From contig NW_025408680.1 in assembly GCF_020360975.1 (NCBI RefSeq), positions 868,001 through 932,000 of the forward strand: a DNA stretch of 64,000 nucleotides. Reading direction: 5' to 3'. Under the pieces are notes generated by a model. The model ran no database searches. It was not told the origin of the DNA and saw only the letters and a list, made by a program, of their open reading frames with translations. Below, in pieces: positions 34,901 through 47,600 of this stretch (the stretch's first letter is position 1; each line of letters starts with the position of its first letter). The DNA comes from Hirsutella rhossiliensis (taxonomy: Eukaryota; Ascomycota; Sordariomycetes; Hypocreales; Ophiocordycipitaceae). Both the position numbers and the translations under genes were made by a program.

Positions 34901-37439
34901 TTTCTACTTAAAGTTCCTTAAGTAAATAAAGATAATATTTCCTACCCTTTTTTAATAATAACCTACCCTTTACTACCTTAAAAAAGATAAATAGAGATAT
35001 AATTAAATAATAAAGTAAGAAGATATATATTCTTATTACTTACCTCTTTTAAAAATAGGATTTTTTTTACTTTATAGATAAGGATATTTATTTTTTATTA
35101 TAAAGGGGGAGACCTACTATAGTAAAAGTAAATACGTTTATAAGATAAATTTTAATATATTTTTAACTTACTAAATTAAATATATATAACCTTAAGAGAA
35201 AAACTTTTACTATTAAAGATAGCGACTAAATAAGGCTACCTACTCTTTATAAACTTACTATAGACTACTATAAAGCGAACTTAAAAACTATTTAATTATT
35301 ATTTAAGAGAGAGCTTATTAAACCTATATAATTTCTTTTTAAGTAAAATAAGTATAAGGTTAATTTCTTCCTTTTCCTTTAAATCCTTAGTAAGACTAAA
35401 AGGATAAAGGATATTATAAAGAAAATAAAGGGCGGTTTTACTACTAATATACTTATCGTAAAATTAAGTTAGTAAATCTATTAAGGTTATAAGTAGCCCT
35501 ATAGTATTTAAGGAAGTATTACTATTTATAAATAAGCGCCTTAGTTAAATCCTAGATATAGTTAGTATAAGAGCCGCTAATAGTACTTAAAAGAAAGATA
35601 TACCTATAAAAAGGAAATATAATATACTTATAAGCGGAAGTTATAGTTATTTAATAAGTTTAAATATACCCTTAATAAAGGTAAGGGTTATAAGTTTTAT
35701 ATAAGGTAATTAAGACTACCTAAGAGTATTCTTACTACCTTAAACTAAGCTAAGAAAAGAAATATCTATATAAATAAGTAATTTCTATAATAATATAAGT
35801 TACTAGATAATATTTATAATAAAGGGTATAGAAGACGATTTAATTATACCGACCTAGTATATTCTTAAGAAAGTAAGAGAGAGGAGAGCGACCGCGTACT
35901 TTAATCTTAATAATATTAAGAGCTTTTAATAAAACCTATAACTAAAAGGTAATTTCTATATAAATTATAAACCCTTAGTAACCGATATTATTTCTCTTAT
36001 AAAACTAGGTCTTAAAGTAACTATAAATCTATAAAAGAAGATAGTTAAAATAAGCTAAGTAAGATTAAATAAGTTAAATAGTTATTACTTAAAAGTACTT
36101 TATATAAAAAGGAAAGACCTTAGTATAATAATTCTAAGTAAGGAGAGTAATAGTAATAAAGGAAGGTTATAAAAGAGTAACTAAAGAAAGGTTAATAATA
36201 TTTAGTAGCTCTTTAGTTTTAAGTTTAGCGGTCTTATAAAATATAATAAGGAAGAAGAAGTAGTTATAAAAAGAAAAGATAAGAGGTAGTAGTTTAAAGA
36301 AATAAAAAAGATAGAAAAGAAAAAAGAAAGAAAAGGAATAAAAAAAGTAAAAAAGAAAGGAAAAAGGTAAAGATTAAATAGCTCCTTAATTAATAACTAG
36401 TAAAAGAAGCTATTTAAGTATAACCCTTAAATACGCTTAAGACCTTACTACTATAAGGGCTAGCTAAAGTAATTAATAACCGCGTACTTTAATAACTATT
36501 TATTCCTCTTACTATACCTTCTTTCTTCCTTTCTTCTTCTTTCTTTTATATATATATATATATATATATACTTTATATACTTCCTTACTTATAACGATCC
36601 CCTTTATTAATATAGCTCTTATATATATAAATATATAACCCTCTTAGCCTCTTAGCGTTATAATTTAAAACTACGTACCTTAACTATTTAATCTTAACTT
36701 CTCCCTTTCTTTTACTTACTTTACCCTTTCCTAAGATATAGCTATAAACTTTAATAGTATCCTAAGCCTAGCTATAGACCTCGTTAAGAATACCGCTATT
36801 TTATTTTTAGCGTACTACTATTTAAGAGTAAGAGCTTTATTTTACTTACTTATTATAGTAAAGTTAAAGTAAAAGGTAGTAAAAAGTGCTTTTATACTAA
36901 AGATAAGGAAAGGTTTATAAACTAAGAGTAATAAGATATTAATAAATAAAAGTAACTACTATAGTATATCTATAAAGATTATTAGTATTTAATACTAATA
37001 GGCCTTATTAAATATTAAGATATTACTTTTAAAGACGCTTAAATAATATATAAAGGTAAAAGACTATATTAAATTATAATAAAAAAGACTTCTTATTAAA
37101 CTAATATATACTTATAGTAGGTATATATTATAATTAAAATACTAACTAATACTAAGAATTAATTTAGTAGTACTAATTACCCTTAGTAATACTACTACGC
37201 TAAGTCTAAGAGGTATATAGATATAGTAGCGGCCTTTAATATACTAGGCTTAATTAAAGTATATAGTATAAAAAGATACTACTTAAATTTATATACCTTA
37301 ATAAGGTAAGTTAATAAACCTAAAGTAGTAATATAATACCTACTTAAGCGCTAAGCGACCTTATAGAAAAAGTAGTATATAATAAACTTATAGGCTTTAT
37401 CTTAAGTATATAGTTTAGTAAGGTATAGGTATAATAGCT
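34901..37439. other. AT-rich RIPed repeat debris, unassigned
   Basis: No intact gene. The + strand shows long stretches that could be damaged coding sequence (for example 35240-36440, Lys-rich towards the end), but I could not match a family. A dinucleotide (TA)n run lies at 36546-36570. It may be the remains of one or more Gypsy elements, since a family B LTR abuts it on the right. Confidence 0.4.
36546..36570. repeat. (TA)n dinucleotide run
   Basis: An uninterrupted TA repeat of about 25 bp in RIPed DNA. Confidence 0.9.
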
Positions 37440-37780
37440 AGTATTATTCTTAAGGGATAAACCTATTAAGGGGTTTATATTAGTAGATATAATAAAGCGT
37501 AGTCTAAGTAATAATAAGTATATTATATTAATAATAAGTTAAAGGTTATAGACTATAGACTATAACTAAGTAATTAAGTAATTAGAATTAAAGATAAGAT
37601 TATATTAAAGATCGTAATAATTATATTAAAAGCTAGAGAGCTATCTATTTAAAGGAGTAAAAGTAAGTAGCTATATATACTTATAAAGACTATCCTAGGA
37701 TTATAGTCCTAGCTATAATCCTTTTTATAGCTTACTATAGCTTACTTATAAGCTATACTCTTAAGTAGTAATCTTTTTAT
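37440..37780 (-). repeat. Partial LTR of Gypsy family B
   Basis: This matches the first 300 bases or so of the LTRs at 8496, 21902 and 22344, starting at the TAGTATTATTC block, with small insertions. Its distal end is lost. No internal B sequence adjoins it, so it is a truncated solo LTR. Confidence 0.7.
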
Positions 37781-37859
37781 ATAAGGCTTACTTAGCTTAT
37801 ATACTTTAACGGTAGCTATAGTATATACTTAATATTATACTTAACGCTAACGGCAATAG

Positions 37860-40800
37860 TAGTAGCTAGATATTAAAGGACGAGGGGGTCTAAGGGGGAT
37901 AAAGGAAAAGAAAAAGTACTAAGTAAGGTAAGGTAAAAGTAAAGAGGGCTAAAAAGGTATATTAGTAGAAGAGGATATAAAAGAAGATAATACTAATAAT
38001 ATCTACTAGCTAAGAAGGAAAAGAGACCTCTTTTATAAACCAGATTTTCCCTCTTTCTTACTTAGACGAATAAGGGCTAAGGGATTATTTAATTAAGAAG
38101 AGGGCTAGCTAGAGACTCTACTAAGGATCCTACTAAGGACCCTACTAAGGACCCTATTAAAGACTCTACTATATAGGCTATATATTCCTTAGGGTATAGA
38201 TACCCCTATTAAAGTATACCTTAGGTAAGCTAAGCTTAAGTAACTTCTTATCTTAACTATTATTCTAAGCCGCTCTATTATATAAATATAGCTAGCTCTC
38301 CTATAGCCCGCTAACTATAGTTATAATAATAGGTAGTAGTTAAATAGCTCTTTAAGGTAAAGAGTCGCGCTAGTAGCGCGTTATTAGCGGTACTTAATAT
38401 AAACGAGAGCTTTAAGATAATAATCTAGGAAGTAATTAAGGAGGTAGTTAAGGAAGAACTCCGCCTAAGTATCGCTTTAGGCCTAGGGGGCCTAAAGCGA
38501 ACCTAGGCCGCGGTTATAGCTAAGACTAAGGGACTAACTTAATATAAAGCCGCGGTAAAGTAAGTCCTACCGCGCTATAAATATAAGATTATTATAGTCC
38601 TTACTAAAGCACTACTTAAAATCCTAAGCCGCGAACTAAAAGATATAGTAAAGGTAATAAATATAGCCTTAAAGGCTATATATACTATAGTAGTAAGGCG
38701 CCTTTAAAGTATAGATATTATAGTTATATTTAATACCTTTATAAGAGCTTATTAAAGGGACTAAGGTTAAGTTAAAGCTATATTTAGACTAAAAGCTATA
38801 ATTACCTACCGCGCTTATATAGTAGTCGCTAAGAGTATCTCTTTAAGGGTAGTAATAGTAAATAAAGAGTAATTACTTTATAAGATTATAAAAGTAAGTA
38901 AAGTTAAGGTCTTTTAAGCCTAGGTACTATACCTTTAATTTAAGATATTAATAATAATAACTATACTTATTAAGGTTAGTAGCTTAAAGAAAGCTAATAG
39001 ACTTTATAACTTAAGCTTAGTCTTTAAAGTATAAATCTTTTAATATAAACCCTATAATAAGTTAGTTTAACTATAAAAGTACTAGAACTACTATAAGTAT
39101 AGCTATATTACTAAGCGGTATATATTAATATAACTTAGTAGCTAATATAAAAGTATAATATATAATAAAGGGGAAGATAAATATAAAGCTAAGAAGGGCG
39201 AAATCCCTTATAACTATATTTTATATTAAAGGGACTACTTATTATAAACCTAAACTTACCTTATAGCGAATAAGGCTTAGGAAAAAGCTAGGGAAAACTA
39301 CTTATAACGACCTTAATAGTTTATAAATACTTAGATATATACTAAGTAATAGGTACTACCTACCGTTAAAACCTAGGGCGTTCTTAATTTAACCGCGGTC
39401 TAAAAGTAAGGACTAAGTAGACTACGCTAAGATAAGAGGTTAAGCTTAAAATACCCGCTAGCCTATAAGGCTAAAGAGGCTAAACTAAGTATAAACGATA
39501 TTTATAAGTATAGTAAATAAAAAAGCGCTAAGAAATAAAGCGCCTCCCTCTTTATATAAATAACCCCTTTTACCTTAACCTTACTTATATATAACTAAAA
39601 GTACTATTTTAAAATATATAGAAGAAATATAAGCTAGCTTAGCTAGCGCTTTACTACTAAGCTAGCTTTAACTTAATAGTACTATAAAAAGTAAAATCTA
39701 TATTAAGAGGTAGGGCCTTACCCTTTAAAGTAGCGCCCTATAGCTTAGTTTATAATAAAGGGAGGTACGCGCTATATATATATATAAAAGGCTTAGGCTA
39801 GGAATATAGTTACCTTAGTTTAAACTAAACTAAAGTAAGGTAGTTTTTAAGGATAGTACTAAACTATAAGTAATTTACTTACTACTAAGGGCTATAAAAA
39901 CTAAAGTACTATAAGACCTAAGCGTAATTAAACTAAAGTACCTTATAATAATAGTAAGGGATTTTAATATCTATTACTTACTCTAAGATAAATATAATAA
40001 AACCTTAGATAGTATAATATAACTTATATAAAAGGCAATAAAACTATAACTTAAACTCGCTACCTTAAGAGGGAAGTATATAAGATTTTTCTATAGCTAA
40101 AGGGATAGTATTATTAATCTAGCTTAAGTAATATTAAAGACTAAGATATAGTATACTAAGCCCGACCTAGACCTAACTAAGTTAGACTATATCCCTTAGA
40201 CTATTATATTATAGGTTAATACCTAGGCCTAAGCGCTTAAACTAGCCTTAAGGTAAAAAGAAGTAAAAGCTAAGCTAGTTAAAGCTAAGACTATATCTTA
40301 GCTAAGACTATACTAGCTAATACTTTAAATACTAAAGGATATTAACTAAGACCTAAACTATATCTTTACTACTTTAGTATAGATCGCGATAGCTATAGTT
40401 CCGCGCTAAGAGCGAGTATTACCTAAGGGTAATATATAGTTTACCCTAAAGGTAAGAAGGGTAATAAGGGAGGCTAAGAGGGTAAGGAGGAGGTATAAGT
40501 AGGAAAGGAGCGAGGCGAACTAAGAAGACCTATATAAGGCAATAGTAGCTTAAAAGTAAACCGTTTATAAGGTAAGGAGGGCCTATTAATATAAGTTCTT
40601 AAAGGAATTTAGCGTTAATAATATTAAGCTCTAGAATATAAAGAGGTAGGCTAGACTTTATAGTAAGCTACTATTAAAACTAACCTATATCCCGCTATTA
40701 ATTAAGGAGGGTAAGGACTAACTAATAAAAACCTTTAAAAGAAAGGCTTAAATATTAGCCGCTAAGTTTTTTTATTTAAAGGCTAGTATAACCTAAGGGC

Positions 40801-41480
40801 TACCTTAGCTTATAGCTAAGGTAGCCCTTATAGTTAATTAATAGATCTAGCTAGCTAACGTTATAGTAGCGCTAAGTAAGATAGTAAGCTAAAAAGTAAT
40901 AGGTTTAAATAGCGTCCCCGTAAGGTTTATTAAGAAGTATAAACTAGCCTTAGTCTAGTAATTAGCTATAATCTTTTATGCTTATACCTAACTCCTATAT
41001 TTCCTAGGGTAGTTTTATAGTATAAATATAATAGTAATTTAAAAGCTAGGTAAGAGGCTAGAAGCCTACTATATAGTAAGGGGATAGAGACTAATTTCCC
41101 TTCTACTTATAGTAAGGAAAGTACTTAAGTAGATATTAGCTTAAAGGATCGTAGGAGTAGTAAAGGTAAACGGTATCCTATTAAATAAATAAATAAGAAA
41201 TAAGAGGGAGCGCTTTATAAAGGTAGCGATCCTACTAGTAATAGAACTAGTATATATAACTTAGGCCTAGAAAAGTATTATATTATTCTTATAGCTAGAT
41301 ATTAAAGGTATATTTAATATAGTTAACTATAATAAGCTTATAAGGGAACTAAAATATTAGGGATATTTTAAATAGCTTAGAAGCTTAATATAGAAATCTT
41401 AGAAATAATAACTAAGTAGATTATATAGATATTTTATAGATATTTCCTATAAATATATTATATAGGGAATATAATATAAT
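37860..41480 (+). pseudogene. Tad-like LINE (non-LTR retrotransposon), RIPed and 3'-truncated
   Basis: ORF1 lies at about 37990-39420. Near 38114-38170 it has a 12-bp repeat encoding DPTK units, and at 39060-39130 a zinc-knuckle-like segment, KCQNYYKYSYITKRY in form, with Cys and His replaced by Tyr as RIP would do. ORF2 follows: an endonuclease-like part at about 39590-40330 and a reverse transcriptase with LDIKGIFNIVNYNKL at 41298-41345, which is the conserved LD-KGAFD-V block of LINE RTs. It ends near 41480, before the catalytic YADD block. Gene order and motifs fit the Tad clade of filamentous fungi. Confidence 0.65.
38114..38169 (+). repeat. 12-bp tandem repeat in LINE ORF1 (about 4.5 units)
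   Basis: Units at 38114, 38126, 38138, 38150 and 38162 of the form GACCCTACTAAG, encoding the tetrapeptide DPTK with S and I variants from C-to-T changes. Confidence 0.85.
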
Positions 41481-42600
41481 TTCCTAAGTAATAATAGCTC
41501 TTTAAGGATTATATTAATATTTCCTTAAGAAGTTACTATATGATTATAGTAGGGAAGTTATAGAGAAATACCTATACCTACCTAGGGAAAATACTAGGAA
41601 ATACTACTAATACGCTATACTACCGTCGTATAATTATAAGGTTAAGATATTACTCGGTTAAAGCCTTAAGTAAGGTCTTATACTCGCTATAGTATATATA
41701 GAAGATAGAAAACCCGCTAGATCTTAGGCGGGTAGAAACGAATATAGATAGTTATTACTACTCTTACTTTAACTTATAAGACTAGTAGCTAGTCTATATT
41801 TAATACGCGTAATAATATACGGTAGCTAGTCTATATAGTTACCTATTAGACCTATACTAGGACCCGCACCGGATCTAGGTAGATAGCTAGGTTAAAGTAC
41901 CGGCCCCGTACCGAGGGACTAGTACTTAATAGACCTAAGGGCAGAGGAAATAAGGGGCTTCTCCTTATATCCTCTCCCCTAGGTCCTAGCTTTTATCTTT
42001 TATATACTATTCTTTCTACCTAGCCCTATAGTAGCTACGTCCGTTATAAGAGGGGTTAATAGTAATAGCCTTTAACTATTAGTTAAGCGGTAAGAGTAGG
42101 TTATATAACCTTAATTAACTAATATTTAAACCCTCCTTTAATAAGAAGGGTAACTAGTACTATATACTTAAAGGGTATATAATATTAGTTATCGAACTAT
42201 ATTACCTTTTACTATATTTACCTTCTTTTTATAAGAATATTATTAGGAGCCCTTAATTTAAGATAACCTCCTTAGATAAATAGTAAGGCTGCTAAATTTA
42301 ATATTTAAATAGCCTCACTTTTATTAGACTAAACGCCCCTCTACTTATTGCCTTACTATCTAGAAAGCTAGGGTAGTAAGGGGGTATATTAAGGAGAGTA
42401 GGTATAAGAGGCTATAGTTATACCTAGTAGACTTAATAGTTATATATAAGGGAGCTTGCCTAAATAATATAACTCCCCTAGCCTAAGGATATTATATAGG
42501 CCTAACTTAGGTATAGGAATATCTTAATACCCTCTTTTAGCTAGCTATATATAGTTACTATACCTATATAAGCCCCTCTCTTATCCTAATAGATAAACCA
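41481..42600. other. AT-rich stretch at left edge of the gene island
   Basis: RIP-like composition and no recognisable coding or LTR structure. The change to normal composition occurs at about 42600. Confidence 0.5.
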
Positions 42601-43100
42601 AGATATATTCACTAAATTCACCTTTCTATGCCCCTATTTCTTCCACTATGCTCTCAAGCCCCTGCTTGAGAGTAGCTAATGGTTTAATTACTTGAGCTAA
42701 ATTACTTGAGCTGCAATAAATCGACGATGGAGCCCGAAGGGACTACCTATGTTCTTGCGATCTGCCTTACTCGTGCTATACCCGGATAATGCGCCTTCTA
42801 GAAACTTGAAGCATGCGCGAAGAGGATACGCCAGGCTTCGTGCAGCTGAGGCGTCACTGAGATACGCTTTCTCCCTGCCGCATCGGGGGAAATGGGCTGA
42901 GGGGGGGGGTCCGAAAAGTCGTCAAGGCAGCTCGTGGTGCATAATGTTAAAGCATAAGTTACCAATTAGCGAAGTTTGCATCCCACGGATCACGAAGGTC
43001 GTTATGTCCCTCATTGCACAGCCTTGATACGTGCGACCCCCCACTCTAAGAGCATGGATAGTTTGCAGGGACGGCATAAAATTTCGACAACTCGCGACTC

Positions 43101-43130
43101 AGTATATGTATATATATCTGTATATATAAC
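43101..43130 (+). promoter_or_regulatory. TATA-rich stretch upstream of the aspartic protease
   Basis: A TATATGTATATATA-type sequence about 70-100 bp before the ATG at 43201, in the right place for a core promoter. This is assigned by position only. Confidence 0.35.
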
Positions 43131-43200
43131 CACTGAAGCAGTTGCTTCACGTCGTTTCCTTCCTCGCCATCTGGACCACGACGGAGTACAATTTACAACG

Positions 43201-44889
43201 ATGTTTTCCCACTCGAACTTCTTCCTATCCCTAGCACTACCGCTCGCAGCTCGGGCTGCAGTGGCAGCTCAGCCGCTTGAAAATGAGCCCAATGGCTCCC
43301 ATCCCGGGATCTTTCAGCTCCCCATCGTGGCCATCACTCTGCCAGACACGGGCAACACTACATCGGCGAACACGATAGACAAGCGTCAAGTTCAGGTCGG
43401 CATTACACCTTGGAAGCCTGAGACACTCAATGAGATAGGCTACGTTATAGAGGTCCTGATCGGCACACCCCCACAGAAGGTCCTGGTTGAGCTTGATCTG
43501 GGTTCGAATCGTTTATGGGTCCCAATTGGAGATCGTCTCGAGTCCTCCACTAGTACCTTATTCGATCTCAGTAAAAGCACCACTAAAATGGATCTAGACA
43601 AAAGGGAAGGACTGGTTTATATCACTGGATCGGTCGATTGGGACGGATATAAAGACGAAATGTCACTTGGCGATTGTAAGTAAAACCTCATCCGCTGAGA
43701 CATAGAGAAGGTGTCCAAGGGCAGTGCTGCGAGATACCTATGCCTTGAGGCAATTCACTGACTTAAGCCATCAACAATCATAGCTCTGGGCCAAGTAAAA
43801 ATAGGCATGGCTTTACCGTCTGATATCTCCGATATGCCCGCAGTAGGGGTTCTAGGCATGACCTTGACGGGAGATGGATCTGATATTCTGGATAGTCTGC
43901 TGACCCGGGGTAGTATCCAACGGAAGCTTTTTAGCCTTAATTATGGGTCCTACGATAGAAGTAGTGGATTCATGACACTGGGCGGTGTTGATACTAATAG
44001 GTTTTCCGGAGCTCTTCAGGGCGTTCCTATTGTTCCGAGTGGCCAGGACTATGAAAAGAAATTTGACGCAGATGATCCAAACAGTTTCTTTTTGTGAGTA
44101 TTGAATCCTATATCTCCATCACTATTATTACTAATGAGAACCTACAGCCATCGAGTGGTGATGAATCGACTTTTTGTCACTACGGAAAATGGCTCAGAAA
44201 TAAGCGTTATAGACGAACAAACGTCACCTAGAGGCGTTAATTTCTCGATCGACTCCGGCCATAAACCCATCAAGCTTCCCCCTGCCCTTGCTACGACGCT
44301 TTTATACAGCATTACTGGCGAGATTAAGTCTGTGGACCGGCGGCCGCACTCGGTTTCATGCTCTGCGAAGACCAAAAATATCACTGTCAATTTTGTGTTC
44401 GGCAGCGCCATAATCAAGATCCCGCTCAAAACCTTCGTTATTGAGGCTGAAGAGAGGTGCTGGGTACCAGTTACTGGCTCAGACGTGAACAGTCAGTATA
44501 GCTCCTATTCTTTCTTCTATCAATTTTGATTTCGGACTGACAAATCATTAGCACCAACACTGGGATCCATTTTTCTCCAAGGTGCTTATGCGGTATTCGA
44601 CTTTGATGACCGCAAAATCTACCTTGCCGATAGTGCGGATTGTGGTTCGCATCTCGTTGCTATCGGCCACGGTCCAAATGCCGTATCGAATATCTCTTCT
44701 CTGGTTGGCGGATGCTCTCCTGGCGAATTTATCGCCTACAAGGCTAACCCGAATCGAACCGCCGTTGAGGAGTATTATGCACAAAAGGACAGAGATAACG
44801 AAAAAAAGAGGGAAAAAGAGATAAGCTTCCTCTGTAAAACCTTTAGGATATGTTCGCACAGCGAGACAAATGACGGCGCTACGCCGTAA
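43201..44889 (+). CDS. Secreted pepsin-like aspartic protease (family A1), atypical
   Basis: Four exons: 43201-43675, 43784-44093, 44148-44491 and 44552-44889, which join in phase to 488 residues ending at TAA. Introns are 108, 54 and 60 nt, with CTGAC- or CTAAT-type branch sites; the third donor (GTCAGT) is the weakest. Residues 1-22 or so look like a signal peptide, and K61-R62 fits removal of a propeptide. The N-terminal lobe has YVIEVLIGTPPQ and then DLGSNRLWV (D99), where DTGS is the family norm. The C-terminal lobe has FSIDSGHKPIKLP (D297). TLGSIFLQGAYAVFDFD near the end is the usual last beta-hairpin region. Both catalytic Asp codons are kept, but Thr-to-Leu beside the first is unusual. 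The C-terminal 40 or so residues are charged and unlike the family. No GPI signal is seen. It is likely a secreted or wall-associated protease with altered or reduced activity. Confidence 0.8.
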
Positions 44890-46171
44890 GGGACACTACG
44901 CATATCTACCTCGATAAGCATGTCGGTGGAGGCTTGGGGTTCCCAGCAATCAACGCTGTAGTGTTAGGACCTTGGAGGAGGAGAGTGAGAGGGGCATGAA
45001 ATTGACTCGCTCATTCCAGCGCTATCCAAGGCTTCTGTGGTCATATCCGTTCGTGGAGAACTTCCAAGCCCAAGGCCTCGTGATTTCTGATGCCAACTAG
45101 CGTTCCACTTATAAAGACGCTCCTGAGGTGTTGCCTATCCGAGCTTCATAACACCCACTCAACTTGATCTTTGGTGGCCCAGTTCGCACACGACGTTCAA
45201 ACATTGGACTTTTGATGGGCATCTCTAGGGAAATCTAGCTGAACAAGGCTTCTTGCCACTCACGCGAGTGCCCGCAGCTGCTAGGCAGGGAGAACATTAC
45301 GCCCTCGTCGGCCTCTAGCTTAGCTTTGCTTAATCAATATCGCGATACCTAGTTAAGAGTTAGACTCTTATAAGCCCCCTTCTTCGGAGCGATATAGTAG
45401 CGATTCCCTTCTCTCCTTCGACGGAACATGAATATCGCAATACCGGCACCTTACAGCGTTACCAATAAAGTAAGCGTTCTAACGAGGGGAACTTCAGTAT
45501 AATACGCGAAGGGCTCGATTGTATACATCCATTTACCAACCAACGTAACGTTCCCGGGACAGCCATGGAAAGTACAAAATAGCTTTTGGTCGTCATATGG
45601 GGCTCTCCAATGATTAGCAGTTTGTGTTGAAATCATCATGCGACATGTCACGTAGCACGTGAATGCTACTTGCGCCTGGGGCTTCGGCTGATTTATTGTG
45701 ACGCCCATCTTGAATGTACGACCAGCGCATCGACAGTCAGCGATGACCAAGTGACATCGGTCCATCTTTACGAAAGACTCAACTAGTAGAAATTCAGGCC
45801 GAAGAAGCCCTCTTCTAGAAACAAACGCCATAATGACTGGGGGCGGACAGGGGCCGAGTCCGCACCACGAAACTTTGATTGAGTGACTGGATGCAAGCAA
45901 GGACCTCGTGGTGCTCCTTAAGAGCCAACCCTGATATCCAAATAATCCAATCTTTCCACGGCACGTAAGCGAAGCAGTACCTGGAGGTCTTTGAGAAAGA
46001 AAGGGTTAAAGATGAGCCCAACAATGAATTAAGCATTTAAGGTAGCCATAGCAACTTACGCCTCGTCGACAATGACAGTTGACCTTGCATTTTACCGATA
46101 CATAGAGGCAGGTCGCTCGTTGGCAGAATGGTACCAACCCTGTGGTCCTCCTGGCTACTCAAATCCTCCAA
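44890..46171. other. Intergenic between protease and GST
   Basis: Normal composition with no clear gene apart from the doubtful minus-strand frame at 45451-45900. 45330-45420 has a few TA-rich patches but no repeat was identified. Confidence 0.5.
45451..45900 (-). CDS. Hypothetical open frame, cysteine-containing (doubtful)
   Basis: An open frame of 149 codons from ATG 45900. It has eight or so Cys in its central part, spaced as CHLVIADCRC and CYVTC and then CTFHGC. No signal peptide is evident from this start and no family is recognised. It lies between the protease and the GST in a stretch otherwise lacking genes. It could be one exon of a small secreted protein, a pseudogene, or chance. 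No homologous frame elsewhere in the window supports it. Confidence 0.25.
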   Translation of the reverse strand: MLASSHSIKVSWCGLGPCPPPVIMAFVSRRGLLRPEFLLVESFVKMDRCHLVIADCRCAGRTFKMGVTINQPKPQAQVAFTCYVTCRMMISTQTANHWRAPYDDQKLFCTFHGCPGNVTLVGKWMYTIEPFAYYTEVPLVRTLTLLVTL

Positions 46172-47085
46172 CTAGGTCGTGATTTTGCGGCCGGATCCCA
46201 AGTACGCAGCCACCTTTGGCCGAGCCTCCATGGCCTTCTTCAAGGCCAAGATTGAGTCCGGCAGATTTCCCTCCGTGATTGGAAAAGACTAATGTCAGCT
46301 GGGGATGGAAGTAATCGGGTGCCTGGTGGTCCCAGGCCCTGCAGATGTACATACCGGAAGAGTCCCGATCTTTTCATCATTGTCGATAGACTGATAGATG
46401 GCAAAGTCTGCATACGTGATTTTATTACCGAGAAGGAAAGGGCCGTCTCGCTCTTTGTAATACTTGGCGACGAGGTTATAATACTCGGGTGCGACCTTGT
46501 TCTTATACTGGTCCGTAACAGTCTTGAGATTGCTGACCCATTCGGCCTGCATAAAGTATTCAGCACTACGGCTGCCCATGACACGGTTGATGGACATGAA
46601 AGAATTCGTTCCTACCCGCCAGTCGATGTATATGTCCGCGACAGTATCGACGAGGTATTTATCAGCGCTCGACTCGCCATCGTAGCTACCGAGTTCGCGG
46701 GCAAGAAAGCGGAGCATGGGCATATGCTGGCAACACGCATAACTGAGTTAGCCTACAAAACTAGCAATGCCGCGAAGAGGGGCAGACCTGGGACAGGTAG
46801 ACGCCGTTGTACTCGAGCACAGGGACGAGACCGGTTCGCGAGACTCCCTTGCTCTCGAGGTCGGCGCTTGTTGAGCTCCATGTATCGTCAAAGGCGTAGC
46901 GCTTGTCTTGAAACTCGATGCCGGCGTCTACTAGGAAGAGGCTGGCGCGCCGTTATTGTTAGCTTCCGGTCTACTAGTCGTGAGAGGGGACAGGTGCGGG
47001 CGCAAGCGAACCGCACGACTTCGCCGCGGCCGAGGCTGCCGATGTCGAGGTAGTGCAGGACGGGCTTGGACGTGGTGGTGGCCAT
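46172..47085 (-). CDS. Glutathione S-transferase
   Basis: Four exons on the minus strand: 47085-47012, 46941-46788, 46726-46355 and 46288-46172, in phase, 238 residues, stop TAG at 46174-46172. Introns are 70, 61 and 66 nt; CTAAC branch sites are visible in the first two. The last acceptor is either TAG at 46289 or GAG a little downstream, both in frame. The N-terminal thioredoxin-fold part has LHYLDIGSLGRGEVVRLFL, with a Tyr in the usual place for glutathione activation, then GLVPVLEYNG (the cis-Pro motif) and SQHMPMLRFLAREL. The C-terminal helical domain has PFLLGNKITYADFAIYQ, the conserved N-capping region with its Asp. Length fits cytosolic GSTs. The likely role is conjugation of glutathione to electrophiles. 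It is divergent from the flavoenzyme at 47601. Confidence 0.9.
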
Positions 47086-47600
47086 GGTATCAAAGGGTGC
47101 GTGTTGGGGGCTCTTCTAGGTTGGAGGCTATTTCTCGTCTTGGTTCCAAGAGGGCGAGCAAAGAGTGAGAAGCAACAGACATGCAGTGCCGGGTGGAGAG
47201 AGAGGGTTCATTTATACCGCGCGTGGAAGCTTTTTGCCGGACTCCCACGTAAGTTACTACGGCGCTCTCTCTAGTCTCTGGAGAGGATGTCGATTCGGCT
47301 CCGCCTTAGCCGAGTGGCGCATGAAGTGTGCAGCTATTTGGAATCATTCACTCCCGGTAGCGGCGGGGGCCAAGAGGAGACCGTACTCTGTATATCAACT
47401 ACATACACCTCGATGAAACCTCGTGGCTGCCCAGCTGACAGTATATATTATATGCGACGCCAGTTGTCTGGTCCTCAATCCTAGGCGGCACCTCTTTGGC
47501 TTGCCATACAGAAAGTCATCCACATGCTCTTAGACGGGCCCAGGAAATATACGCGGCCGCCAGGTAAAAAGTATCCCTAGAAAACAAGACCAACCCGACA
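47086..47600. promoter_or_regulatory. Divergent promoter region GST / flavoenzyme
   Basis: 515 bp between the start codons of two divergently transcribed genes, so it must carry both promoters. No TATA box or known motif was fixed with confidence. Short open frames here are chance. Confidence 0.5.

Noticed and set aside
36546..36570. Centromere or origin core suggested by the TA run
   Set aside because: A single short dinucleotide run in RIPed DNA is not evidence for either.
42749..43683. Long + strand frames upstream of the aspartic protease ATG
   Set aside because: They have no recognisable domain, include a poly-G stretch, and overlap the promoter. The signal peptide begins at 43201, which fixes the start there.
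43201..43683. Aspartic protease as a broken pseudogene because of in-frame stops at 43681 and 44095
   Set aside because: Three introns with proper borders and branch sites remove the stops and keep the phase throughout.
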